A stretch of 61,674 nt of DNA, from contig DYND01000007.1 in the NCBI GenBank assembly GCA_020721255.1, forward strand, positions 1 through 61,674, in the 5' to 3' direction. The notes below the pieces were generated by a model. The model was given only the letters and a program-made list of their open reading frames with translations, was not told where the DNA came from and made no database searches. This document shows, piece by piece, positions 53,892-61,674 of this stretch. The first letter of the stretch is position 1. Each line of letters opens with the position of its first letter. The translations under genes were made by a program, and so were the position numbers. The stretch is from Chlorobium chlorochromatii (GTDB lineage Bacteria > Bacteroidota > Chlorobiia > Chlorobiales > Chlorobiaceae).

Positions 53892-54967
53892 GGCTGCACA
53901 AATCTTGCCTGGTTCATACGTGCCCAGTTGGCGGTTGCATACTCCCCTGATGGTACAATAGTTTGTGGTGACATAGTTGCATTCTTGAAATTGGCATCCA
54001 TTATGTTTGCGTTTTTCAAGTTTGCACCCTCAAGTTGCGCCTCTTCAAGATTAGCATTAAAAAGCGACGCGCCCTCAAGATTAGCACCACGCAAATTTGC
54101 CTCCATCAGCATAGCGCCATACAACATGGCGTTTGTCAACACAGCGTTGCTGAGATCCGCTCCTTTAAGAAAAGCTCGATCAAAATTAGCACTCTGAAGA
54201 TTGGCACCATGCAGTTTTGCGGCCGGCAAATTCGCTTTACGGAAATTAGCGTAAGCAAGATTGGCGTTTTCCATAACCGCATGTTGGAGTGCCTCGTGGT
54301 TCATTGGTGCGTCAGAAAATGCCTTCTGCACAATTGCCGTGGTACTTTTGCTTGGTGTTGCAATATTTGATGCGGCTACACGCGAAGTATAAAGAGCATC
54401 AGAGAGTTCTGAACAGAGTAACGCTGCATTATTAAACTCCCGTTCAGGCTCACTGACAAAAATAGCGTGGTGCAAACGACTCCAGCCGGCACTGGCACGT
54501 TCACCGGATGGCAAAATTGTGTTGTTCGAAACAATTGCGCCTGCAACATTTGCCTGTTCCATCAATGTTGCGCCTTTCAGATTGGCACCCTGCAAATGAG
54601 CATTCTCAAGATTAGCCTCAAACAACATTGCCTGTTGCAGATTGGCATTGCGTAAATCGGCACCTTGCAGAGTGCTCCATCGAAGATTAGCTGCCTCCAG
54701 ATTGGCACTTGTAAACTGTGCATTTTTCATAAATGCTCCTTTGAAATTAACCTTCACAAAACAACCACCAGAAAGATTAGCGTTTTCAAGTGGCGCGTTA
54801 GAGAGGTCAACGGTATAAGCCGGGGTTGCCAGCCGCATAGCATTCCATTCAGCCGTCCCCTGTTTCAAAAAACTTAAGGTTTGCTTGTCGTATGCTGATG
54901 CTGGCTGAGAGAGTGTAAGCATGACACTAAACATGAAAAGATGCGAAATCGAACAAGTGTGTGTCAT
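53888..54967 (-). CDS. Exported pentapeptide-repeat protein
   Basis: Protein of 359 residues. The ATG at 54967 (MTHTCSISHLFMFSVML) gives a signal peptide ending near SQPASA; an extension to 55042 lacks support. Two right-handed beta-helix blocks of A(N/D)LxX repeats occupy residues ~60-150 (NLSGGCFVKVNFKGAFMKNA and on) and ~235-345 (NLAYANFRKANLPAAKLHGA and on). They are linked by a variable segment. The two blocks end with similar phrases, NNTILPSGERASAGWSRLH and QTIVPSGEYATANWARMN, so the gene arose by internal duplication. The function is unknown. Confidence 0.85.
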   Translation of the reverse strand: MTHTCSISHLFMFSVMLTLSQPASAYDKQTLSFLKQGTAEWNAMRLATPAYTVDLSNAPLENANLSGGCFVKVNFKGAFMKNAQFTSANLEAANLRWSTLQGADLRNANLQQAMLFEANLENAHLQGANLKGATLMEQANVAGAIVSNNTILPSGERASAGWSRLHHAIFVSEPEREFNNAALLCSELSDALYTSRVAASNIATPSKSTTAIVQKAFSDAPMNHEALQHAVMENANLAYANFRKANLPAAKLHGANLQSANFDRAFLKGADLSNAVLTNAMLYGAMLMEANLRGANLEGASLFNANLEEAQLEGANLKNANIMDANFKNATMSPQTIVPSGEYATANWARMNQARFVQP

Positions 54968-55247
54968 AATTGGTTGAGGATAATTCGTTGGACAAAACAT
55001 GAGTGCAAAACAAAAACGACATGGATGGCTGCGATATTTCATAGAAAGTAGAGAAATTCCTGAAACTATAACACCGATCTCACTGTTCTTTTAAAGAGTT
55101 ACAGGCAACAATTCACTGCCGTAATGGATGGATTGATAGCCAGCATGATAGCTCAAAATCACATTTTATAAGCTGCATCTGCTCGATTGATATGAGCGAA
55201 TACAAGCTTGAAATTTTCAAATGCAAAATTATATAAAGCATAGAGTT

Positions 55248-55952
55248 ATGAGTAATGAACAACTTTATAGCGGTAAAGTTCTTGTGGCAGGAGCGACAGG
55301 TAAAACCGGTCAATGGGTAGTAAAACGCCTGCTTCATTATGGCATTTCGGTGAGAGTGCTATCTCGCGATGCCGAGAAAGCACGCGGCTTGTTGGGCGCA
55401 AGAGTTGAGATTATCGGTGGTAAAATTCAAAGTACTACCGATATTGCACGCGCCGTTGCAGGATGCAGTGCCGTTATTTCGACGCTTGGTTCGAACGCGG
55501 TTTCCGGTGAATCCTCACCTGCAGAAGTTGATAGGGATGGGGTGATAAGACTTGTCGATGAGGCGGCAAAAGCTGGAGTAAAACATTTTGGAATCGTCAG
55601 CTCACTGGCGGTAACAAAATGGTACCATCCTCTCAATCTCTTCGCTGGTGTACTGACGAAAAAATGGGAAGCAGAGGAGCATGTTCGAGCAGTATTCGGA
55701 AAGGACGGTAGATCGTACACCATCGTTCGTCCTGGTGGTTTGAAGGATGGTGAACCATTGCTCAACAAGCTGCATGTTGATACCGGCGACAAGCTGTGGA
55801 ACGGCTTCATCAACCGTGCTGATGTGGCTGAGCTTCTTGTGCTTTCGCTCTGGTTGGAGAAGGCTAAAAACAAGACCTTTGAGGTGGTCAATGATGTCGA
55901 AGAACCACAGAGCGATCTTGCCAAATACTACGATCTTCTTCCTATGGCATAG
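55248..55952 (+). CDS. NAD(P)-binding SDR, NmrA/HSCARG-like
   Basis: Atypical short-chain dehydrogenase of 234 residues. The ATG at 55248 (MSNEQLYSGKVLVAGATGKT) is preferred to one at 55221, as homology starts there. VLVAGATGKTGQWVVKRLL is the GxxGxxG Rossmann loop; later VKHFGIVSSLAVTKWYHP and YTIVRPGGLKDGEP fit the NmrA/NAD(P)H-binding family. In phototrophs such proteins assist photosystem assembly or act as redox sensors; no specific role can be given. It converges on the SSS gene with 6 bases between. Confidence 0.85.
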   Translation: MSNEQLYSGKVLVAGATGKTGQWVVKRLLHYGISVRVLSRDAEKARGLLGARVEIIGGKIQSTTDIARAVAGCSAVISTLGSNAVSGESSPAEVDRDGVIRLVDEAAKAGVKHFGIVSSLAVTKWYHPLNLFAGVLTKKWEAEEHVRAVFGKDGRSYTIVRPGGLKDGEPLLNKLHVDTGDKLWNGFINRADVAELLVLSLWLEKAKNKTFEVVNDVEEPQSDLAKYYDLLPMA

Positions 55953-55958
55953 TACGTC

Positions 55959-57377
55959 TCAGTTACTCTGGCGGTCAGTTTCAGGATTGACCGCCTTAAT
56001 CACCACATCAACACTATAAGCAACAATGATGTTGAGCGTTACTGAGATGAGGATAAACCAGCTCCATGCAAGTCCATAATGTTTGAGAACAAAAACAATC
56101 GCCATGCTTGCCACAAGACCTATGGCAAGACTTGCTGTATGGAAATTGCGCTTGGTTTTAGAGAGCAGAAAAAGCCCCAGCAAACCGCCATAAGTAAATG
56201 AGGCGATCTCAAGACCAACCATAATGATTGATGTATCGCTTTCATCAAACAGCAGCGCTATGGTAATTAAGACCACCGCCCAACCAAAACTGATCCAGCG
56301 GGATCCCTTCAACGACATCTTCCCACCAAGCATATCGGTAACCGTGGAAGCTGCCAGCGAATTGATTGATGAAGCAATCGTGGACATTGCTGCCGACAGA
56401 ATACCGGCGAGCAAAATTCCTTTAAGTCCTGAAGGAAGATAGTTGACAATAAACTGTGCAAACTCACGATCTTTTTCAATGGGAACTCCTTCCAGAAAAA
56501 GATAGATAAGAGAACCTGCCAGCAGAAAAATGGCAAATTGCATAAAAACAAAGACGCCACTACTGATCAACGCTTTTTTCGCATCCCCGAGCGTGCTGCA
56601 TCCGAGCACGCGCTGCACCATCATAAAATCAACACCATGCGAGGCAAACGAGAGAAACATTCCACCCAAAAATGCGCTGCCAAACATCATTGGATTCACC
56701 AGAATGTTACCCTCCGTCACAAACATTTGCAGTTTACCAGCATCAGCAAGCGAGGAAAAAATTTGAGGTAGCGAAGCATCAAGCTGAAACAGAATAAAAA
56801 TAACAGTGATTACGCCACCGAGAAAGTAAAGCCCAAATTGAAAACTGTCGAGCCATACTACGGTTTTCAACCCGCCAGAAATCGTGTAAATCAATGTAAC
56901 AAAACCAATAATGATAATGGAGAGTGGTAACGACCACCCTGTAACGGCTTGTACCACCACGCCTGTCGCAAGAAATCGTACACCATCGCCAAGAATTCTC
57001 GTCACGAGAAAAACACTGGAAGCAATTTTTTGCATTCCTTTCCCAAAACGAGTGCCGATAACTTCATAAATAGATGTCACGCCTTCTTTAAAATAGATGG
57101 GCAAAAGCAGCACGCTCACCAGAATTCTACCCGCGATATAGCCTAAAGCAAGCTGCAAAAATGACCAATCACCACGATATGCAAGACCAGGAACACTTAC
57201 AAAAGTGAGCACCGATGTTTCTGTGGCAACAATTGAGAGCATGGCAACAATCCATGGCAGCTTATGGCCGCCAAGAAAATAATCGCCTGTGTTTTTATTG
57301 CCCTTACCTTGAAAAAGTCCGAAAAGGATATTGCCGACAAGGAAAAGCACAACAATGGTTATATCAAGCGGTTGCAT
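55959..57377 (-). CDS. Sodium:solute symporter (SSS family)
   Basis: Twelve- to thirteen-helix membrane transporter of 472 residues. Family features: GDYFLGGHKLPWIVAMLS near residue 32, TISGGLKTVVWLDSFQFGLYF in the middle, and the PSGLKGILLAGILSAAMST sodium-site region. It follows the DUF1343 gene by 20 bases on the same strand, and SSS transporters near DUF1343 genes are known to import MurNAc in Tannerella. Its own substrate is unproven. Confidence 0.88.
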   Translation of the reverse strand: MQPLDITIVVLFLVGNILFGLFQGKGNKNTGDYFLGGHKLPWIVAMLSIVATETSVLTFVSVPGLAYRGDWSFLQLALGYIAGRILVSVLLLPIYFKEGVTSIYEVIGTRFGKGMQKIASSVFLVTRILGDGVRFLATGVVVQAVTGWSLPLSIIIIGFVTLIYTISGGLKTVVWLDSFQFGLYFLGGVITVIFILFQLDASLPQIFSSLADAGKLQMFVTEGNILVNPMMFGSAFLGGMFLSFASHGVDFMMVQRVLGCSTLGDAKKALISSGVFVFMQFAIFLLAGSLIYLFLEGVPIEKDREFAQFIVNYLPSGLKGILLAGILSAAMSTIASSINSLAASTVTDMLGGKMSLKGSRWISFGWAVVLITIALLFDESDTSIIMVGLEIASFTYGGLLGLFLLSKTKRNFHTASLAIGLVASMAIVFVLKHYGLAWSWFILISVTLNIIVAYSVDVVIKAVNPETDRQSN

Positions 57378-57397
57378 ACAATTTGTTCAATCAAGGT

Positions 57398-58558
57398 TCA
57401 ATAAAGGTGATAATGAGATTTACAAGCCAGAAAATCGTGCTCATCTTGCTGCCACGACGCAAGCAATGATGCAACATCGGTGCCATTCTGAATAGCAATG
57501 CGGATTTCACCGTTGCCTGCAAGCAGATCGAAGGCTGGAATGGTATCGTTAAATTCATAGACGCCGCACAAAAATTGCACGTGATCAGCATAAAGTTCAT
57601 ACAGCGCCGCAGTCATCGCAACCGCCGTGGCGAATGACCGGTAGCGAGAATGGTCGCTCACCTGTTGCCAGATGCCGCCGATAACGTTACCAGCAAACTT
57701 GTGAAACGTTGGTTTGAACCAGACCGGCCGGAAGTACACGCCTTCGAGCTGGTATGATGCACAGCGTTCAGCAAGTTCATACGGCTGGATAAACGGTGCA
57801 CCGGAAAGCTGAAACGGTGTTGTTGAGCCTCGTCCTTCGGAGACGTTAAGACCTTCAAATAAGCACATGCCGGGATATACTTCAGCAGTCGCAAAGGTTG
57901 GCATATTCGGAGAAGGTGGAATCCACGGGAGTCCGGTTTCAGGGAAAAGCATTGATCGCTGCCACCCTTGCATGGTGACAACACGAAGGTTCACATCAAG
58001 CTTTTTGATTTTGCGATAAAAGATAGCCAACTCGCCTGCCGTCATTCCATGACGCACGGGAACAGGAAAAACGCCGACAAATGAACCGAATGCAGGCTGA
58101 AGTTGTGGTCCCTCAACAAGCTTTCCACCAAGCGGATTAGGACGGTCGAGCACGCAAATTTCTATATCCCGACCGGAGATTGCCTCCATAAAAAGCGCTA
58201 ATGTATTGATATACGTGTAATAACGTGCGCCAACATCCTGAATATCAAAAAGGATAAGATCAAGATCATCAACCAGAGAGAGATCGGGAATAAGCGTTGC
58301 TGCCGAGTCGCCATAGAGGCTGACAATTTCACAATCAAGTTCGGGCTGGTAACTGACGGCGATTTGATCTTGCTCTGTTGCAAAAAGGCCATGTTCGGGA
58401 GAAAAAATCCGTTTGATATGCAAGCCTCTCTCTTTCAGCACGTTCCATGAGTATTTAAGATCGTGCGTGACGGAGGTTTGATTGACAATCAGCCCGATGT
58501 TCCGATGTTTAAGACTCTCCGTATTCTGGAGCAAGAGATCGAGACCAGTTGCAATCAT
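57398..58558 (-). CDS. DUF1343 protein, NamZ-like exo-beta-N-acetylmuramidase
   Basis: Protein of 386 residues. N-terminal GLIVNQTSVTHDLKYSWNVL, then SPEHGLFATEQDQI, FDIQDVGARYYTYINTL and CVLDRPNPLGGKLVEGP are DUF1343 landmarks, the last with the proposed catalytic acids. Members such as NamZ release MurNAc from the non-reducing end of peptidoglycan fragments. A clear signal peptide is not seen from the chosen start, so location is uncertain. It is followed by an SSS symporter. Confidence 0.85.
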   Translation of the reverse strand: MIATGLDLLLQNTESLKHRNIGLIVNQTSVTHDLKYSWNVLKERGLHIKRIFSPEHGLFATEQDQIAVSYQPELDCEIVSLYGDSAATLIPDLSLVDDLDLILFDIQDVGARYYTYINTLALFMEAISGRDIEICVLDRPNPLGGKLVEGPQLQPAFGSFVGVFPVPVRHGMTAGELAIFYRKIKKLDVNLRVVTMQGWQRSMLFPETGLPWIPPSPNMPTFATAEVYPGMCLFEGLNVSEGRGSTTPFQLSGAPFIQPYELAERCASYQLEGVYFRPVWFKPTFHKFAGNVIGGIWQQVSDHSRYRSFATAVAMTAALYELYADHVQFLCGVYEFNDTIPAFDLLAGNGEIRIAIQNGTDVASLLASWQQDEHDFLACKSHYHLY

Positions 58559-58697
58559 AGGTAGGTTATATGTTCAATTTTCTATAAAGACTTTATATAT
58601 AATTCTTTTTAAAAGAGATATAAAGAATGGTGGTGATCGCAAATAGCCTTAACTGTACAAAAACCTTACAAATCGCCCAATAATTCTGTTTTTTTGA

Positions 58698-58979
58698 CTA
58701 TCTGTAAACTTGAGAAATATTCTGAAAAGTTATCAATATTTTTCTTTCCATGAAATCTTCCAACACATCTTGAAACTCTTCTATCCATTGCTGGTTTGTA
58801 ATAATTACCGGCGGCCTTTTTTCTCTTGGTTTAAGGAAGCTGTATGGATCCGTGGCAGCTTCAGTCTGAATCCTTTTCGTTTCATTCCGTACCGCTTTTA
58901 TTACCCTGTCCCAGTCAGCCTTATGTTGGGCTCTCGTCTTGTTGTTTACTGTTCTGGCTGCGATGTGGCTCTGATTTTC
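58698..58979 (-). pseudogene. Coding-like remnant of unknown gene
   Basis: An open frame of about 94 codons reads ...KADWDRVIKAVRNETKRI and DPYSFLKPREKRPPVIIT, then ends QWIEEFQDVLEDFMERKI plus a tail with a TAG at 58700-58698. It has no start codon in frame before a stop at 59033, so it is the 3' part of a lost gene. The composition looks protein-like, not random. No family was recognised. The frame abuts a resolvase fragment. Confidence 0.4.
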
Positions 58980-59034
58980 AGATATCCAGTGACTTCTGGC
59001 TGGTTGAAACGCGAGCGTAACCGAAGATTCTCAT
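58978..59034 (-). pseudogene. N-terminal fragment of a serine resolvase
   Basis: From the ATG at 59034 the frame reads MRIFGYARVSTSQKSLDI and then a TGA. This is the conserved start of Tn3-type resolvases/serine recombinases, with the catalytic Ser in YARVS. The rest of the ~180-residue enzyme is missing, so it is a scar of a transposon or integron-like element. Confidence 0.75.
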
Positions 59035-59223
59035 GTTGAAATGTGTCTAAAAAATCGTTTATCGGACAAACTGTCTTTAAAGTAAAAAACGATTTAAAAG
59101 AAAATTGTTTTGAGTGCATTGATACTGTCTCTTATGTTATAATAATCAAATCTTGATTCCTCTTTATATAATCGGTATTTTGGTGAAATACTTTGAAATA
59201 CGAATCCATAGTGTGGAAACGGT

Positions 59224-59496
59224 ATGTTATCATCAGCGAAACAAATGGAACCACGAAACCAAGTCAGTTTTAAAATTCCTGTGAGCACCAAAAACAGGAT
59301 TGAACAGCTTGCAGTGGCAACCCGAAGAACAAAAACCTTTGTTATTGAGGAAGCAATCGATCAATATCTCGCTCTGAATGAATGGCAGCTCAAAAGTATT
59401 CAGGACGGTCTTCGTGACCTTGAAGAAGGTAAGGTCATCTCGCAAGAAACAATGATTGAGCACTGGGAGGGGAAAATTGCAGGTACAGTGGACTAA
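59224..59496 (+). CDS. Ribbon-helix-helix antitoxin (CopG/RelB-like)
   Basis: Protein of 90 residues. NQVSFKIPVSTKNRIEQLA is the beta strand plus helix of a ribbon-helix-helix DNA-binding fold, followed by TRRTKTFVIEEAIDQYL. The C-terminal half (LRDLEEGKVISQETMIEHW) is the toxin-binding tail. It overlaps the downstream toxin gene by 20 bases. An in-frame ATG at 59245 (MEPRN) is an alternative start. It should repress its own operon with the toxin. Confidence 0.85.
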   Translation: MLSSAKQMEPRNQVSFKIPVSTKNRIEQLAVATRRTKTFVIEEAIDQYLALNEWQLKSIQDGLRDLEEGKVISQETMIEHWEGKIAGTVD

Positions 59497-59782
59497 CAAG
59501 GCCAAAGCCCGTCTCGAAGAAATTGAGGCCTACATCGGCCAGGAAAGTTCGGCAGCAGCAGCAAAAGTCATTCTTGCAATTATCAAAAAAACTGCGACCC
59601 AGCTTTCCAAATACCCGGATAGCGGCAAACCAGGTCGTCTGATGGGAACACGAGAACTCCTGTTTTCAGACTCCCCATACCTTGTTGTTTACACGGTTCG
59701 CAGCAATATCGTGATAATTCTTACGATTTTCCATACGGCTCAGAACTTTAATAGAGCTGTAGTGCAGGTCTTACAGGTCTGA
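59477..59782 (+). CDS. RelE/ParE-family toxin
   Basis: Toxin of 101 residues. The TTG at 59477 is the likely start, because gggagggg lies just before it and homology starts at MQVQWTNKAKARLEEIEAYI. The body (KTATQLSKYPDSGKPGRLMG and TRELLFSDSPYLVVYTVRSN) is the RelE/ParE fold, with the basic C-terminal residues. ParE members block gyrase and RelE members cleave mRNA; which applies is not clear. Intact pair with the RHH antitoxin, so likely functional. Confidence 0.85.
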   Translation: MQVQWTNKAKARLEEIEAYIGQESSAAAAKVILAIIKKTATQLSKYPDSGKPGRLMGTRELLFSDSPYLVVYTVRSNIVIILTIFHTAQNFNRAVVQVLQV

Positions 59783-59879
59783 GGCGATCACCTGAGTGTA
59801 CCAAAAACAATGGAATAAGATTTTTGTGGTTTCGTGCATAGACCACAGTGTTTTTACCTAAAATCCCGAAAGTTTATAA

Positions 59880-60837
59880 TTATACCAGGCTGGGCTCCAG
59901 GTTTATGTCGAGGGCGTTGAGAATCTGACGCTGTGGCTTGGTTAGTTCGGTTAGGATGTGACCATATTTACCGGAAAATTTAACCTTGGTAAGCGCCTCC
60001 ATTTCCCTCAGTAGTTCCCTGACCGTGTAGTGCTCGATCATTCCGGATGCTCGAATCTCTTTGCGGAGGGCGCTCGTCAGGATCAAGGCGATAAACTATC
60101 CATCGACTGTCGAGGACGTGTGCATCCTCAATCGCTTCATGTCCAGACTGTTCTTCAGATCATCGAAGCACTTCTCGACCGAATCTTTGTCACGATAGAC
60201 TCGCAGCGCTTCGACGGGGTCTTTGAAGCCGCTGGAGAGCAGTGCCAGGAATCCTGCATACCGGCTGATGTGGTGGTTGATCGCCTCGGTGTTGAAGGAG
60301 ACCTTCGGCCCGCGTTTCGGGGTCGTCTTTACGATAAAGAACTCGTCGTACGCCTTCTGATGTGCTGCCTGCAGATGGCCAGATTCAAGTTCCTGCCGAT
60401 ACTCGACCAGAGCCTCATTGAAGGTATCAATCGCTCGTGCGCGGTTGCCGACATTATAGTACAGGTGCAGGTAACAACGCCGCTTACCCTCGCCCCAAGA
60501 ATAAATGCGTGAGTTCACGTACAGGATTTCATCATCGAACTTCCGGTACCCTTCATGTTCATGGATGGTGGCATGGATCCCATCAATGGCTTGCTGCACC
60601 CAGCGGTTATTCAGCAGCACTGAGGGGGTAAAATGGTCACGGCTGGATCACGAAGCCCGGCCTGTTTGAGGTCGAGCCGCTTAGAGTAAACGAACGCCCC
60701 GATCGCCGGATCGATCTTGCCGACGCAGACCTGCTTGTTGCGTGCTTGTTTCAGCTCTTTATTCCAGATGGAGACGGCCTCGTAGACGTGTAGGTGACTC
60801 CGGTTTTCTTGTTGACATGATGGACTCAAAAAGCCAT
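59880..60837 (-). pseudogene. Decayed IS1634/IS4-like transposase
   Basis: From an ATG at 60837, behind a textbook AAAGGAGGT, the frame reads M-A-F-stop. The coding sense then survives in pieces: VHHVNKKTGVTY, after a +1 shift VYEAVSIWNKELKQ and VCVGKIDPAIGAFVYSKRL. Another frame near 60620 gives LLNNRWVQQAIDGIHATIHE, running to KNSLDMKRLRMH. An in-frame TAG at 60098-60096 then interrupts, after which FIALILTSALRKEI continues to 59880. The pieces total about 340 codons against roughly 550 expected, so an internal deletion removed part of the DDE core. No clear terminal inverted repeats remain. Confidence 0.75.
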
Positions 60838-61018
60838 AGGGTACCTCCTTTGTTTTATAGTTGCTAATGCAACAATGTTTAAGGCAAAAAACAAGGGATA
60901 TTTTCATATAACCCTCATTATTTTATTGGATTGTCGCAGCCATGGCTACATTTTCATCGGGAATTGAGGTTCTACTACCACTATTCAGGTGAGCAAGTCC
61001 TTGTAACTGTGCAGATGC

Positions 61019-61636
61019 TCAAGTTGACTGAGTTTCCTGGATTTCAGGAGGGATTTTACGCCCATCAGCCACAAACTCTATGTGAAGCAATGCCGTTTTT
61101 TCCTCATCGGACAATTGAAGCCTCCATCGGGTCTCCATGAATTTCAGCAACGCCAGACCACGATTAAGAATATTCTGTGCTGTCCAGTCATTCTGTTGAG
61201 CTACTTCAATTTCCGAATGGGAACCGTTGATATAACCCCTTCGACCTATTGCTGGCGGATTCTTTTTATCCTGAAAGCTGTCGTTCTGGAGTGACGAGTT
61301 GATGCTTTGGGACAACGGAAGCAGGTTTCCAAGCGAACCGGACAGTTGCTTTATCTCGCAGTCAGTGAACATCCTGTAGGTATTGCTCCAGTAGAACTTT
61401 GTCGGTGTTTGCGGCAGAATATGTTCTATGGTCACCTTATCCCTTTCAACTCGTGTGAACATACTCCAGTCGACCTTCTGAAGGTTACTCTCAACGGCTT
61501 TCTCAAACTCATACTCGAAAAGGAAATACCGCAAGTCGCGCCACCCATAGAAACCTTTTCCGGAATCGAAGCGCTTGTTGGCACGTGAGGTAAACATCTT
61601 GATAGCAAAAGCCATATCATTATTATAAAAGAGCAA
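61019..61636 (-). pseudogene. DUF1524 (GmrSD C-terminal) fragment
   Basis: A frame of about 205 codons with YGWRDLRYFLFEYEFEKA followed by KVTIEHILPQTP, the His-containing HNH-like motif of the DUF1524 domain. That domain forms the C-terminal part of GmrSD-type restriction systems acting on modified DNA. A stop at 61645-61643 lies just upstream in frame and the N-terminal DUF262 ATPase half is not in the window. The piece is therefore the 3' end of a broken gene, or a frameshifted copy continuing beyond the edge. Confidence 0.65.
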
Positions 61637-61674
61637 GCAGTTTTATGAAAGTGGTTAAATTTCTGGCCTCTTAT

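Noticed and set aside
59800-60930. Terminal inverted repeats of the IS remnant
   Set aside because: The sequences flanking the broken transposase do not form a convincing inverted pair.
1-61674. tRNA or rRNA genes
   Set aside because: No cloverleaf or rRNA-like segment was recognised by eye in the intergenic regions; a tRNAscan-type search would be decisive.

Overview
The window looks like chromosomal DNA of a green sulfur bacterium (Chlorobiaceae, Chlorobium/Pelodictyon type). This rests on the combination of genes rather than on any one marker: a cobalamin-binding radical SAM protein of the bacteriochlorophyll methyltransferase kind, a lipoprotein cytochrome c with system II cytochrome c maturation (ResB/CcsA, DsbD), a long-type LeuA, a GlgE plus TreS-maltokinase pathway, and an anaerobe-style housekeeping set. 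The genus is an inference; no rRNA or tRNA gene was found.

Layout. (1) 0.1-15.7 kb, almost all on the minus strand, is an exopolysaccharide/O-antigen locus. Read 5' to 3' on the minus strand it runs: Wza-like export protein, Wzz-like chain-length protein, then an accessory patch (Rpn-type nuclease, YefM with a broken YoeB, HEPN/MNT pair, remnant of a lipid-carrier sugar-phosphate transferase). It continues with the CDP-sugar genes rfbF and rfbG, a small antitoxin, a MazF toxin fused in frame to RfbH, a split transketolase, an SDR, a flippase, a glycosyltransferase and an FkbM methyltransferase. (2) 15.9-22.2 kb holds recQ, leuA with a hairpin leader, znuA-znuC-znuB and a small YqaE/Pmp3 gene. 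(3) 22.4-35.4 kb is housekeeping with dispersed Bat-type genes: BatD, BatC-like TPR, and a separate MoxR-DUF58-BatD-like operon. Among them lie proC, cytochrome c, a radical SAM protein, a class V aminotransferase, carA, yajC and tsaD. (4) 35.4-50.2 kb holds a metallophosphoesterase, prfB with its programmed frameshift, glgE, treS-mak, mazG, mnmE, ccsA/resB, dsbD and rlpA. (5) 50.7-58.6 kb holds kup, terC, small conserved genes, a pentapeptide-repeat protein, an SDR, an SSS symporter and a DUF1343 (NamZ) gene. (6) 58.6-61.7 kb is a decaying mobile/defence patch: resolvase fragment, RHH/RelE-ParE pair, broken transposase and a DUF1524 fragment.

How the genes fit together. RfbF, RfbG and RfbH make a CDP-linked 4-keto-3,6-dideoxyhexose. 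The adjacent split transketolase and SDR suggest further modification, perhaps a two-carbon branch, before assembly, flipping (Wzx-like) and export (Wza/Wzz-like). TreS-Mak and GlgE convert trehalose/maltose to maltose-1-phosphate and then alpha-glucan. ResB, CcsA and DsbD serve cytochrome c maturation.

The most unusual feature is the toxin-antitoxin pair sitting between rfbG and rfbH, with the MazF-like toxin continuous with RfbH as one 535-residue protein. The locus also carries an AMPylation-type HEPN/MNT pair and an orphaned YefM antitoxin, so three toxin-antitoxin modules lie within about 4 kb of a surface-polysaccharide cluster.
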